Source: an uncultured Flammeovirgaceae bacterium
GTDB taxonomy: Bacteria > Bacteroidota > Bacteroidia > Cytophagales > Cyclobacteriaceae
Direction: 5' to 3'
DNA length: 43,826 nt
Assembly (NCBI GenBank): GCA_937899105.1
Contig: CALBPF010000089.1
Location: 1-43,826 of the forward strand
Positions 25,687-33,850 of this stretch are shown piece by piece. Under the pieces are notes generated by a model, which worked only from the letters and a program-made list of their open reading frames with translations, was not told where the DNA came from and made no database searches. The translations under genes were made by a program, and so were the position numbers. The first letter of the stretch is position 1. Each line of letters begins with the position of its first letter.

Positions 25687-26135
25687 TTCTTATCCTTTGT
25701 ATCAATAATTATAGTTATCGGCCCGTCATTCACCAGGCTTACCTTCATATCTGCGCCAAACTCTCCTGTGCTAATGGGCTTTCCAAGATCTTTGGCTAGC
25801 TGACTGATAAATTGCTCGTAGAGTGGAATGGCTATATTAGGTTTGGCTGCTTTAATGTACGATGGACGGTTCCCTTTTTTAGTACTGGCGTGCAATGTGA
25901 ACTGGCTTATTAGTAACACGTCCCCACCAGTCTGAAGAATACTCTTATTCATAACTCCATCAGGGTCATTGAATATCCTAAGATTCACAATCTTGTTGCT
26001 TAACCAGGTAATGTCCTCCACGGCATCCTCCTCTTCAATTCCTAATAGTACCACCACTCCCGGACCTATTGTTCCTTTTATATGGCCTTCAATCTTAACC
26101 GAGGCCTCGGAAACACGTTGAACAACAACGATCAT
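25683..26135 (-). CDS. dtd: D-aminoacyl-tRNA deacylase
   Basis: This 150-residue proofreading enzyme removes D-amino acids (and glycine mischarged on tRNA-Ala) from tRNA. The family's SQFTL active-site motif is at 77-81 and the Gly-cisPro motif NDGPIT at 136-141. I choose the ATG at 26135, which gives MIVVVQRVSEASV, the standard DTD N-terminus. This start overlaps the stop of the upstream gene as ATGA. It is the middle gene of a coupled three-gene unit. Confidence 0.97.
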   Translation of the reverse strand: MIVVVQRVSEASVKIEGHIKGTIGPGVVVLLGIEEEDAVEDITWLSNKIVNLRIFNDPDGVMNKSILQTGGDVLLISQFTLHASTKKGNRPSYIKAAKPNIAIPLYEQFISQLAKDLGKPISTGEFGADMKVSLVNDGPITIIIDTKDKK

Positions 26136-27367
26136 TCTGTCTTTGTGTTTGGTGGTACATAATCCATTGGTAGTAGACTTGCCATTGTTCCTATCCAACT
26201 CCAGTACCCTTCTATATACGTAGAACGAACATCTTCGTAATAGCCATTATCATATAATTTGAGTCTGTCCTTTATATGAAGCCTGGACTCTTGATACCCT
26301 GGAGTTGATCTCGACTTAAATGGATATTCTAAAGCTTCTTTTGCTCCTTTATAAATAATTTGCAGCATGCCAATGTAATTAACATAATCACCCTCTAACA
26401 ACTCCTTACCCGTTTTGAACTGCCGCCCTAAACTATCTACCTCTTTCGGTTTCCTGCGCTCCTTCAGGTAATAAGAAAGACTGTCACTTCCATTAAGAAC
26501 ATTGGCGCCACCAACACTAATTGTTACTAAACCACCCGATGCAGCCTTTACTCCCTTTTGGTAGTATGAAATTCGTTCGTCAATCAATTTGTCAGGCAAG
26601 CGATCCGGGTTTGGGATTTTCAATAGTTCAAGCACCAAAAACTCGTCTTTTTCAAAATTACCTTCTGCCATTGATCTAAAGAAGTGCAAAAGCGAACCCT
26701 TGTACGCTTTGTTTCTATTTCTTTCCCAACGCTTCTCTTTTGATTTATTCTTGGGCTTTAAATAGCTGAATCTAGGCACACCATAATAGGCCAGTTTACC
26801 ATCCCGGTATTCCATTTGGAATGAGATCATATCATACGTAATCTCATAACCTAACCAGTCGTTTCTTATCACCAACGGTTCGCGTGCATGCGCATAAAGT
26901 GTTCGTTGGTTATTATCATCATAAAAGGCTAAGGCCTTTTTATTAGTTATTTGTGCTTTAGTACTGGCAGGAGTTGTACCTAAAAAATAGTTTCTAAAAG
27001 ATTGAAAATTTCGTTTCCAATTTGAAGTATCTGCCGTTATGAAAACTTCCGGTAAATTTACTACCTCGGGAACAAGTTCTATAGCAATCTGCAATGTCTC
27101 GTTTCCCTTAAGTTCAAGTGACCTGGAGTAAGTATTATAACCTACAAAGGATACGGTTAGGTCATACTTGCCAGCAGGAAATCCGCTAAGCTTAAAGGTA
27201 CCTTCCGGATTTGTCGTAGTTCCTATCGTAGTATTCGCGAAGTAGACATTGGCAAATTGAACCGGTTGGTTGGTGCGGGAATCAGTTATTTTTCCTAAAA
27301 CCGATTGACTATGGCCTTTATTCCCAACCAGTACTATTAGTAAGATTAAAATGAAAATTTTACTCAT
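26132..27367 (-). CDS. CarboxypepD_reg-like domain secreted protein
   Basis: This protein of about 411 residues begins with a signal peptide (FILILLIVLVGNKGHSQ). It is followed by a carboxypeptidase regulatory-like beta-sandwich: GKITDSRTNQPVQFANVYFA, TTTNPEGTFKLSGFPAGKYDLTVSFVGY. This domain is usual at the N-terminus of TonB-dependent receptors and surface proteins of Bacteroidota. The remaining 300 residues are not a TonB barrel and resemble uncharacterised periplasmic/outer-membrane proteins. The ATG at 27367 starts the signal peptide. It is translationally coupled (ATGA) to dtd downstream. Confidence 0.87.
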   Translation of the reverse strand: MSKIFILILLIVLVGNKGHSQSVLGKITDSRTNQPVQFANVYFANTTIGTTTNPEGTFKLSGFPAGKYDLTVSFVGYNTYSRSLELKGNETLQIAIELVPEVVNLPEVFITADTSNWKRNFQSFRNYFLGTTPASTKAQITNKKALAFYDDNNQRTLYAHAREPLVIRNDWLGYEITYDMISFQMEYRDGKLAYYGVPRFSYLKPKNKSKEKRWERNRNKAYKGSLLHFFRSMAEGNFEKDEFLVLELLKIPNPDRLPDKLIDERISYYQKGVKAASGGLVTISVGGANVLNGSDSLSYYLKERRKPKEVDSLGRQFKTGKELLEGDYVNYIGMLQIIYKGAKEALEYPFKSRSTPGYQESRLHIKDRLKLYDNGYYEDVRSTYIEGYWSWIGTMASLLPMDYVPPNTKTE

Positions 27368-27430
27368 GTCTGAAAACGAATTAAAAGCCAAACGATTGGC
27401 ATTTTAGAATGTTCTTAGTCCAATCCTATT

Positions 27431-27631
27431 TTAACGCTTTTTGACATTATTGTCTCTCTTCGCATAGAAATACAAAACCACGGCCACCAGAAAAAGAGGT
27501 AGCATTATCGCGATGCTATATCCAAAATAAGAGAGAACCTTATATCCCAAATTCTTGTCAACTGCGGTGCCACAGCCGCTCAAACCCAGGATAAGGGTAA
27601 TTAGAAAAAAACTAGTCGGCTTCCTTAACAT
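27431..27631 (-). CDS. Small lipoprotein with one transmembrane segment
   Basis: This 66-residue protein has a lipobox-like LSGC near residue 20 after a hydrophobic stretch, then a second hydrophobic segment (about 36-57) and a basic end (AKRDNNVKKR). It may be a lipid-anchored membrane peptide. The ATG at 27631 overlaps the ykvA-like gene's end by 20 bases. A longer start is possible in the same frame but would lie deeper inside that gene. Function is unknown; being short, it would be missed by strict size filters. Confidence 0.65.
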   Translation of the reverse strand: MLRKPTSFFLITLILGLSGCGTAVDKNLGYKVLSYFGYSIAIMLPLFLVAVVLYFYAKRDNNVKKR

Positions 27632-28034
27632 CAGTGGCTGTGTTACTTTCCCATAGCTGAAAGCGATCGATCTCATGTTGTATTTTGTTGTAAACCCAGA
27701 CGAGTACTGCGAAATCGTCAACGAAACCGGTTACGGGAATAAAGTCAGGAATAAAATCAAGAGGAGTGATAAAGTAAAGCAAGGCCGCCACTACCAGAAC
27801 AATGTGTTTCCATTCTATTTCACGATACTCCCCTCGTGCATACGCTTTAACCATGCGAATAAACACATTCAACCTGGCTATAAACCCGGACATTTTAACA
27901 TTATCAATATTAAAGTCATTAATCTTATCTGAGGCTTTGTTAACCAGATTACGCATGCGAGGACTGCTTTTTAGAACCTCAGAGGCTTTTTTTACCGCAC
28001 GTTTGAAAAATTGGTTTTTCTCGACGTCTTCCAT
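27612..28034 (-). CDS. YkvA family (DUF1232) membrane protein
   Basis: This 140-residue protein carries the DUF1232 signature in its second half: LYFITPLDFIPDFIPVTGFVDDFAVLVW, the conserved core of the YkvA family. The first half is a charged helical segment. YkvA is an uncharacterised small membrane protein widespread in bacteria. It lies between the 173-residue membrane protein (3-base gap, shared transcript likely) and the small lipoprotein, whose start it overlaps. Confidence 0.92.
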   Translation of the reverse strand: MEDVEKNQFFKRAVKKASEVLKSSPRMRNLVNKASDKINDFNIDNVKMSGFIARLNVFIRMVKAYARGEYREIEWKHIVLVVAALLYFITPLDFIPDFIPVTGFVDDFAVLVWVYNKIQHEIDRFQLWESNTATDVKEAD

Positions 28035-28037
28035 AAC

Positions 28038-28559
28038 TCAAAATGTTGTTCGAATCTCTGCCTTAACTGCAGCTAATGCTTTCTGGATGGGATCGAACTC
28101 ACGCGCCATGGCAATATCAAATAAGCGCTTGGACAAGTCTATTCCGGTAGCCTTTTCATCAAGGCCTATAGCAGATTCATTGATGGAAACAATCAGTTCC
28201 TCCTTGGCTGTTTTTACCAAACCCCAGACTTCATCACTCATATATACTTGCTGAGAAACATTGTGATTATATTCCTCGCGCACCTCTTTGAGCATAATAT
28301 GTTGAAACTCTCTAGCTGTATAATCACCATTATTTAGGCGGACAACAAGATTATTCGGACTAATTCTTTCTAAGAAAAGGCAAATTCTCTCATAAGCGTG
28401 GAGCCTGTTCGGTAGTACTGTTTCAATGCTTTTACCACGAACGACCAAAGCCTGCTTTTCAAATTCCTTGTCCAAAAATGATTTTACAACTAAATACATA
28501 GCATAAAGTACAGCGCCTGCCGGCAGTAGTATTTTGCCAAATTCGATTAGTATCTCCAT
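28038..28559 (-). CDS. Conserved single-span membrane protein
   Basis: This 173-residue protein has one N-terminal transmembrane segment (about 7-27, GKILLPAGAVLYAMYLVVKSF), then a cytosolic domain with a basic helical start. The body is charged and mostly helical (REFQHIMLKEVREEYNHNVSQQVYMS, then VKTAKEELIVSINE). I cannot name the family, though similar proteins occur in Cytophagales next to YkvA-like genes. It is the first gene of a minus-strand group with ykvA. Confidence 0.78.
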   Translation of the reverse strand: MEILIEFGKILLPAGAVLYAMYLVVKSFLDKEFEKQALVVRGKSIETVLPNRLHAYERICLFLERISPNNLVVRLNNGDYTAREFQHIMLKEVREEYNHNVSQQVYMSDEVWGLVKTAKEELIVSINESAIGLDEKATGIDLSKRLFDIAMAREFDPIQKALAAVKAEIRTTF

Positions 28560-28647
28560 GTATTATATTAAATCCTTCAACGACTTTAAATTAAAAAAAG
28601 TCTCTCACTTAACTCTACATTTTTATAACACCCTCATTTTAGTCTAC

Positions 28648-28655
28648 TAAATTTG
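28648..28655 (+). promoter_or_regulatory. -7 promoter box of the A-type Fe-S protein gene
   Basis: TAAATTTG is a perfect TAnnTTTG match, 37 bases before the ATG at 28693. Confidence 0.5.
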
Positions 28656-28692
28656 AACCGCGCTTGTCATTTCCCGGTTATTGAGTGTAATT

Positions 28693-28998
28693 ATGAATGA
28701 TCTACTAGTTCCAGTCACCCTTACTCCCAAAGCTGCTAAAGAGGTACGCCACATTATGGAAAATAAGAATATTCCGGCAAATTACGGATTAAGAATAGGC
28801 ATTAAAGGAAGCGGAGGCTGCTCAGGGTTCAACTTCCTACTTGGCTTCGACACTCAAAAGGACAGCGATCTTAGCTTTGAGGTAGATGGTATTCCTGTTT
28901 ATGTAGAAAAAAAACATACCATGTATCTATTGGATTTGGAGGTAGATTTTTATGAAGGTAGCGATGCCAGGGGATTCACATTTGTGAAGAAGAGTTAG
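28693..28998 (+). CDS. A-type iron-sulfur carrier-like protein lacking the C-terminal CxC
   Basis: This 101-residue protein of the IscA/SufA/ErpA family has LTPKAAKEVRHIM, then the first conserved cysteine in GSGGCSGFNF (Cys43), and the beta-rich body (FEVDGIPVYVEKK). Standard members end with a GCG/CxC segment providing two more cysteines. Here the protein stops after ARGFTFVKKS, so that segment is missing. It cannot use the usual three-cysteine site. A TTG start at 28681 is possible; the ATG at 28693 is preferred. The gene stands alone after its promoter; its last bases overlap the convergent small membrane gene. Confidence 0.88.
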   Translation: MNDLLVPVTLTPKAAKEVRHIMENKNIPANYGLRIGIKGSGGCSGFNFLLGFDTQKDSDLSFEVDGIPVYVEKKHTMYLLDLEVDFYEGSDARGFTFVKKS

Positions 28999-29284
28999 AT
29001 TCCCTTTGTGTTTGGTAGGCTCTCCATCTTTCATCCTGCGCTTTGAATAGATAGTTATAGTATATAAGTCCAATGAAACCAAAAACAATTATTCTACCGA
29101 GCATATCGACTAAATCCATGGCGCTAAAGTCAAACCCGACGGATAACAGATGAGTTGGAATCCCCATAAGTAAGCCCCACAACAGGGCTCTCTTCATAAT
29201 ATACTTCCATTTATGATCACGCCTAAATGTCCATTTTTCTAAAAAGACTTTTTCATTTTTTGAGAATTGTGTCTTTTTAGTCAT
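28976..29284 (-). CDS. Small two-span membrane protein
   Basis: This 102-residue protein has a basic N-terminal 30 residues, two transmembrane segments (about 33-49 and 61-81), and a charged tail. I recognise no named domain. It overlaps folB (ATG at 29284 within the folB end) and probably belongs to the DivIVA-folB transcript. Its end also overlaps the A-type Fe-S gene in the opposite orientation. Confidence 0.72.
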   Translation of the reverse strand: MTKKTQFSKNEKVFLEKWTFRRDHKWKYIMKRALLWGLLMGIPTHLLSVGFDFSAMDLVDMLGRIIVFGFIGLIYYNYLFKAQDERWRAYQTQRESNSSSQM

Positions 29285-29639
29285 CTGATCTTTTCTTCAG
29301 ACTGACAATCGCACGCTCACAATCACCTTTTATTGGTGGATTTAGTTTGGAAAGTATTACCTCTACCCATTTGACACCTTTCAATTCATCTAAAACGCGG
29401 TCCACAATCAATTGCACTACATGCTCCAGCAATTTTGATGATTTGTCCATCTCTTCCTTTATAATGCTATAAAGGTCTTCATAATCAATTGTATAAGAGA
29501 GTTCATCATCAACGGCAGCCTTATGGAAGTTTGTTTTAACAGTGATGTCTACTTCAAATAAATTGCCTTGCTCACGTTCCACATCATAATAGCCATGGTA
29601 GGCTTTAAACTTAAGGCCTTTCAGACAAATTTTACCCAT
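29277..29639 (-). CDS. folB: Dihydroneopterin aldolase
   Basis: This 120-residue enzyme splits dihydroneopterin to hydroxymethyldihydropterin and glycolaldehyde in folate synthesis. Family features are LKGLKFKAYHGYYDVEREQGN (substrate-binding Tyr and Glu region), the TIDYEDLYSIIKEEM and LLEHVVQLIVD helices, and a C-terminal Lys in SKLNPPIKGD. Its ATG touches the DivIVA gene's stop at 29639. It is translationally coupled with the neighbouring small membrane gene. Confidence 0.95.
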   Translation of the reverse strand: MGKICLKGLKFKAYHGYYDVEREQGNLFEVDITVKTNFHKAAVDDELSYTIDYEDLYSIIKEEMDKSSKLLEHVVQLIVDRVLDELKGVKWVEVILSKLNPPIKGDCERAIVSLKKRSDD

Positions 29640-30367
29640 TAATCAATCTCGTCAAAAAAAGAAGTTGATTTTTCAGTTTCTTGGTTTGAGGAGTCTTTCG
29701 AATCATTGGTTGATGAAGAAGATCCATTAATTTGTAATTCATCATTCGGTTGAGGACCTTCTTTCTTTTTGTCCGGCTTATTCTTTGCTACAGATCTGTC
29801 AATATTCTCCCGCTTGATCTTAAGCAGCTCTTCTTCAATATCAACCACTTTAATCTGAGACTTGACTCGCTCTACTTTTTCGACGGCATCACTGGCAAAA
29901 CTTCGGATATCTGAAAGCAGGTCATCGCGTAAATTCTCAAGATTACGATAGACTTGGGCCAAAGACCTAACCCGCTCCTCCATTTCATCTATGGCACGCT
30001 TAGATCTCAATTCCGCTTCTTCAATCATATCCTTGGCCTTGGCCTTGGCGTCATTAAGCAGGGCTTCAGACTTTATCTGTGTCTCACGCATGTGGAGTTC
30101 AGCTGTTTTAGTCGCTTGGTCAATCATATTGGCTCCAGTGTCTTCAGCAGTCTTCAGTGTTTTGAATAGTGAATTCTCAACTTCTCTCAACTTTTCCACT
30201 TCTTTTTCAGAAGAATTTAATTTTATGGAGAGCTCCTTATTCTCATCCATGAGTTTCTCCCATTCCTGTGAAAGTGTAACCAAAAAGGCCGTTACTTCCT
30301 CTTTATCAAGGCCTCTAAACGCTTTCTCAAAAGTCTTTTGACGAATGTCTAACGGGGTGATTTTCAT
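29639..30367 (-). CDS. DivIVA domain-containing protein
   Basis: This 242-residue protein begins with the DivIVA/GpsB signature: ITPLDIRQKTFEKAFRGLDKEEVTAFL, followed by a long coiled coil (about 35-190). The C-terminal 50 residues are Ser-, Asn- and Asp-rich and disordered-looking. DivIVA proteins sense curved membrane and organise division or polar growth in Gram-positives; in Bacteroidota the role is not settled. It lies between the WD40 gene (30-base gap) and folB. Confidence 0.92.
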   Translation of the reverse strand: MKITPLDIRQKTFEKAFRGLDKEEVTAFLVTLSQEWEKLMDENKELSIKLNSSEKEVEKLREVENSLFKTLKTAEDTGANMIDQATKTAELHMRETQIKSEALLNDAKAKAKDMIEEAELRSKRAIDEMEERVRSLAQVYRNLENLRDDLLSDIRSFASDAVEKVERVKSQIKVVDIEEELLKIKRENIDRSVAKNKPDKKKEGPQPNDELQINGSSSSTNDSKDSSNQETEKSTSFFDEID

Positions 30368-30396
30368 AGTTTAAAAAATTAACCAACAACAACTTA

Positions 30397-31350
30397 TTAG
30401 GTAAACTCTAAATTCCAGATTGATATTGCCCTATCATCACTGGCGCTTACAAGTAAATCTTGGTGCGAAGACCAGAGCAATTTGTTTACTGAAGTTCCAT
30501 GACCGGCATGTCTGGCTTTATCGATAACCTTTAAAAGCTTAAAAGTATGACTATCCCATACTTTTATCGATTTATCCATGCTACAAGTTACGAAATGTTT
30601 GCCATCCGGGCTATAATCGATATTATTAATGGCATACATATGAGCAGCAATATCCCGCAGGTTCAGATAGCCTGCTTTAACATCCCAGGCCTTGATGTGA
30701 GCATCTCGTCCGGCAGATAAAAGTAATTGCCCGTCCGGACTATACTGCAGCGAAAAAACAGAGTTCGTGTGCCCCTCAATTACATGCTTAAGACTTAAGT
30801 CAGATTTTTCAAATACCCGAATGAGGTTATCACTATAGCCAGCGGCTAATTCATTAGTGTACTCATTTATCGCAATTGTTCTTAAACTAACTTCAGACTC
30901 CTTTACCGTTTTATGTACCCTTAGGCTATTAACATCCATTTTTGAAAGAGCGCCCGATGCATCACCTATATAGGCATGGCTACCTGAACTTTTTATATCA
31001 AAAATGGCAGCCTTGGTCATATTTAATGAACCAAGCTCTTTCTTATCTTCCAAATCAATAACGTGAATGCCGTCATAATTATGCCCAACAAGTAATAAGT
31101 TTTGCTCGATCATGTAATGCAGACCATAAATGGAATTCGGCAGTTTTGCTATTAATTGACCCTTCTCCGGATCATCCAAATCCCAGCTGACGACCATGCC
31201 ATCTCCTGCACCGGAAAAGAATACATTTGGAAACTGTGATCTTTCCAAAGTATAAACACAGTCATTATGCCCCGTTAGGGTGTTACGTTTAGATACTGTT
31301 ACTTTGCTTCCAATCAATGTACTATAGCTAATTTTTATGCAAAGAAGCAT
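30397..31350 (-). CDS. WD40 repeat protein
   Basis: A protein of up to 317 residues made of WD40 blades: TLTGHNDCVYTL, DGMVVSWDLDD, VSLRTIAINEY, IEGHTNSVFSLQYSPDGQLL, DAHIKAWDVK, NNIDYSPDGKHF, DKSIKVWDS, and DRAISIWNLEF. About seven blades form one propeller, a protein-protein interaction platform. No catalytic domain is attached. An in-frame TTG at 31317 gives the more family-like N-terminus (IGSKVTVSKRNTLTGH); the ATG at 31350 lies only 20 bases from the divergent phosphopantetheinyl transferase start. It leads a minus-strand group with DivIVA and folB. Confidence 0.92.
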   Translation of the reverse strand: MLLCIKISYSTLIGSKVTVSKRNTLTGHNDCVYTLERSQFPNVFFSGAGDGMVVSWDLDDPEKGQLIAKLPNSIYGLHYMIEQNLLLVGHNYDGIHVIDLEDKKELGSLNMTKAAIFDIKSSGSHAYIGDASGALSKMDVNSLRVHKTVKESEVSLRTIAINEYTNELAAGYSDNLIRVFEKSDLSLKHVIEGHTNSVFSLQYSPDGQLLLSAGRDAHIKAWDVKAGYLNLRDIAAHMYAINNIDYSPDGKHFVTCSMDKSIKVWDSHTFKLLKVIDKARHAGHGTSVNKLLWSSHQDLLVSASDDRAISIWNLEFT

Positions 31351-31370
31351 GATTTAAGTACAGGATTCAA

Positions 31371-32012
31371 ATGCCCATTCTGGAAATAAGAAAGCTCAGT
31401 TCAAGTAGATCAATAGCCTTATGGAAAATAACCGAGGATATTGATACCTTATTCAGACAATGTATGCTGAAGGCAGAAGAAATCCATTTGTTAAAATCGT
31501 ACAAAAGTAAAATCAAGCAGAAAGAATGGCTTACCGGTCGACTTACCATTCAAACTTTGCTTGAATTATTAAATCAGAATTACCAGGGAATTAAAAAAAA
31601 TGGAGATGGAAAGCCTGTTCTTTCTTTAAGGAACGGAGAAATTTCTATTACTCACTCCTACCCATATGTTGCAGCTATATATGATAAACATGAAAATGTA
31701 GGCATTGATATTGAACAGCCTACTCCAAAACTCAGACTAATTGCAAAGAAATTTTTGAGTGATAGCGAGTTGGAATTCACTCAAAATGACCTAATCAGAC
31801 TATGTATTTGCTGGTGCGCCAAGGAGGCTTTATATAAGATCTACAGCAAAAAGGGATTGCGATTCAGCGAAAACCTATTCATTAACGAATTTGAGCCAAA
31901 AAGCGAAGGAGTGATCTCTGGCAGCATAATTGCCAACAACACTGAAAAAAAGTATAACTTACAATACAGTGTAGAACAAGACTATGTACTTGTTTACAAT
32001 GTTCAAAGCTAG
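31371..32012 (+). CDS. 4'-phosphopantetheinyl transferase superfamily protein
   Basis: This 213-residue Sfp-type enzyme activates acyl or peptidyl carrier proteins by transferring phosphopantetheine from CoA. The family's Mg2+ and catalytic motifs are present: ITHS at 93-96, GIDIEQ at 111-116 (Asp113, Glu115) and WCAKEALYK at 148-156. The N-terminal half is less conserved. No polyketide or peptide synthase is nearby, so the carrier is elsewhere; it may be the ordinary ACP. It is probably co-transcribed with the redoxin 12 bases downstream. Confidence 0.93.
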   Translation: MPILEIRKLSSSRSIALWKITEDIDTLFRQCMLKAEEIHLLKSYKSKIKQKEWLTGRLTIQTLLELLNQNYQGIKKNGDGKPVLSLRNGEISITHSYPYVAAIYDKHENVGIDIEQPTPKLRLIAKKFLSDSELEFTQNDLIRLCICWCAKEALYKIYSKKGLRFSENLFINEFEPKSEGVISGSIIANNTEKKYNLQYSVEQDYVLVYNVQS

Positions 32013-32024
32013 ACAAAATAGGTT

Positions 32025-32585
32025 ATGAAATACCCTTACTTAGTATTGCTTACACTCGTCTCTTTAACTGGTCGCGCTCAGGTGAAGGACTTTTCCCTTG
32101 CCAACGTTCAAAATGGCAGCACGGTAAGTTTATCTCAATTTAATGATTTTAAAGGTGTTGCCGTGATCTTCACAAGTAACGTATGCCCCTATGCCGTTTA
32201 TTACGAAGGGCGCATTACACAATTGGTAGCGGATTACAAGTCAAAGGGCATACAGTTCCTTTTGATTAATAGTCATGGTGAGGACAAAGAGTCCAACGCA
32301 GAAATGGCTAATAAAATATCTACCTGGGGTATTGATGTACCCTATTTAGCAGATAAGGACCAAACTGTAAAAGACGCTTTTGGAGCCAGAAAAAGCCCTG
32401 AAGTTTTTCTCTTAAAAAATAATGATGGAAAGTTTTTAGTTTTCTATAGCGGAGCTATCGATAATAATCCGCAGGTAGCCAGTGACGTAAAAGAACAGTA
32501 TTTAAAACAGAATATCGAAACGTTGTTGAACAATCAGTCACCTAAAGTTGGCGGCAGGCCTATTGGATGCATTATTAAGGGTTAA
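32025..32585 (+). CDS. Secreted redoxin (AhpC/TSA-like thioredoxin fold)
   Basis: A 186-residue protein with a signal peptide ending GRAQ, then a peroxiredoxin-like thioredoxin fold. SNVCPYAVYYEGRI (Cys54) replaces the more common CNHCPY form, so only one cysteine of the usual pair remains. A second cysteine occurs near the C-terminus (RPIGCIIKG). It may be a one-cysteine peroxidase/thiol protein, or pair its distant cysteines. It sits 12 bases after the phosphopantetheinyl transferase gene. Confidence 0.88.
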   Translation: MKYPYLVLLTLVSLTGRAQVKDFSLANVQNGSTVSLSQFNDFKGVAVIFTSNVCPYAVYYEGRITQLVADYKSKGIQFLLINSHGEDKESNAEMANKISTWGIDVPYLADKDQTVKDAFGARKSPEVFLLKNNDGKFLVFYSGAIDNNPQVASDVKEQYLKQNIETLLNNQSPKVGGRPIGCIIKG

Positions 32586-33433
32586 AGATTTTCATCCGTT
32601 ATATATTTTAACAACTCCTTAACTTCTTCTTCTTTAGCATGATCGCCAATTTTTTCAAAGGATTGTATTAAGTTTCGCAGCGATCGTTTAATAATTTCGG
32701 TATTCTTACACGGTTCAAAAAATATTTTTTGAGGTGTCATTCTTAATTCTCCAATATAATTTTCAATATCCTCTCTCGAAAAGATCAACCCACGATTAAA
32801 AGCGTTGATATAGAATTGCTTGTAGGCTTCATCCCTATAAGTCAGTATGAATAGGTTAGGAAGGTTTACGCCATAAATAGGCAATTTGAGCTTCTGGGCT
32901 ACTAAAAGATAGATTACACAAAGAGATATTGGGTTACCTTTTTTTGATTCCAGCACGCAGTTAATCATAGAGTTGCTGGGCGAGTGAAAGTTTTTAGTAT
33001 TTGCGGCAAACTTTAACTTATTGAACAAAACACTATTTAGAATCTTTATCTGATCATGTGGATGGCCGTCGGGTTTAAACTCAAGCCAGGCTTCATAGTA
33101 GAGCTGCTCAACATCCTGTTTAAGTTTTGAAAACTCAAGGTCCGGATATTGGTAGCTTGCCACTAACCACATCCCCTTTAAAAGATCATCCGACTCTTCA
33201 AGAAACCATTTCCGGAGTTTTTCTTTCAAAATATCAAATTGTAGTGAATGGATAAGATCTTCTATTCTGGACTGAACAAGGGGATTGAGGTTACTCTCCC
33301 ATTCACTTTCTAAAAAAGGTATGACGTCCTCTCCGAGGGAAGTGATTTTATCTTCTACGTGCGCAATAATCTCCCGATCTTCGTCATCGAGCAATGAAAC
33401 CAGAGCTTTGAGTTCACTTTCCGTCATATTCAA
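32582..33433 (-). CDS. SirB1-like transglutaminase-fold protein
   Basis: This 283-residue protein has the SirB1/transglutaminase-like core in its middle: ESKKGNPISLCVIYLLVAQKLKLPIYGVNLPNLFILTY, then FYINAFNRGLIFSREDIENYI, with Cys, His/Asn-type positions of the fold. The N-terminal 100 residues form an acidic helical domain, and a helical tail closes the protein. The bacterial family has no agreed reaction. Its stop shares four bases with the redoxin stop. The S23 gene lies just upstream, separated by repeat sequence. Confidence 0.88.
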   Translation of the reverse strand: MNMTESELKALVSLLDDEDREIIAHVEDKITSLGEDVIPFLESEWESNLNPLVQSRIEDLIHSLQFDILKEKLRKWFLEESDDLLKGMWLVASYQYPDLEFSKLKQDVEQLYYEAWLEFKPDGHPHDQIKILNSVLFNKLKFAANTKNFHSPSNSMINCVLESKKGNPISLCVIYLLVAQKLKLPIYGVNLPNLFILTYRDEAYKQFYINAFNRGLIFSREDIENYIGELRMTPQKIFFEPCKNTEIIKRSLRNLIQSFEKIGDHAKEEEVKELLKYITDENL

Positions 33434-33470
33434 TTATAGAATTACTGAATGATGGAATTGTTGAATGAAT
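33431..33470. repeat. Degenerate 8-bp-period repeat, downstream side of the S23 gene
   Basis: Five consecutive 8-mers: CAATTATA, GAATTACT, GAATGATG, GAATTGTT, GAATGAAT. The last four start with GAAT. The unit matches the reverse complement of the ATTCAATC repeats on the other side (33851-33874), so the flanks are inverted. Confidence 0.7.
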
Positions 33471-33480
33471 GACATCTCAA

Positions 33481-33843
33481 CTATTTCGTATTCTTTCTTG
33501 CTTTTGATAATATAGCTAAAATCTCTTCAATTTCTTTTTTAAAAGAAGCATCTATATTCAAAATTTTACTCTCTTCCATAATTTCAACCCAAAAGAGTAC
33601 CTCATCCGCTTCTTCGACTGAAATACTCAATTTAGAAAAAAATTCGGCTCTTGAACGACCTCTACAAGCGGCCCTGTAATTGGCGCCCACGAACAAAGCT
33701 GATCTCAAAAACTGTCGCCCAATAATTTTGGACTCTTCATTCTTTGGAAGTCGTTTAAAAGTTCTAATAGCATTCAATCCCAATTGCTTGGTCCTGGACT
33801 TCATCATCTCCACAAATGCAACCTTTTCTAATTTTGACACCAC
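33481..33843 (-). CDS. Four-helix-bundle protein (S23 rRNA-intervening-sequence family)
   Basis: A protein of up to 120 residues in the four-helix-bundle S23 family (TIGR02436). Its core reads MMKSRTKQLGLNAIRTFKRLP, then IIGRQFLRSALFVGANYRAACRGRSRAEF, the most conserved part, then SVEEADEVLFWVEIMEES. The founders are encoded in 23S rRNA intervening sequences, and the avd protein of diversity-generating retroelements is related. Starts: GTG at 33843 or 33840, or ATG at 33807/33804. The gene sits alone between genes of the same orientation and is enclosed by inverted 8-bp repeats, so it looks inserted. Confidence 0.9.
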   Translation of the reverse strand: MVSKLEKVAFVEMMKSRTKQLGLNAIRTFKRLPKNEESKIIGRQFLRSALFVGANYRAACRGRSRAEFFSKLSISVEEADEVLFWVEIMEESKILNIDASFKKEIEEILAILSKARKNTK

Positions 33844-33850
33844 ATACTAA

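Noticed and set aside
27392..27430. Terminator after the small lipoprotein gene (GATTGG...CCAATC)
   Set aside because: Only a 6-bp stem with a loop of about 20 bases and a weak T run; not convincing.
33481..33843. A diversity-generating retroelement, suggested by the avd-like S23 protein
   Set aside because: No reverse transcriptase, template repeat or variable repeat is present in the neighbourhood.
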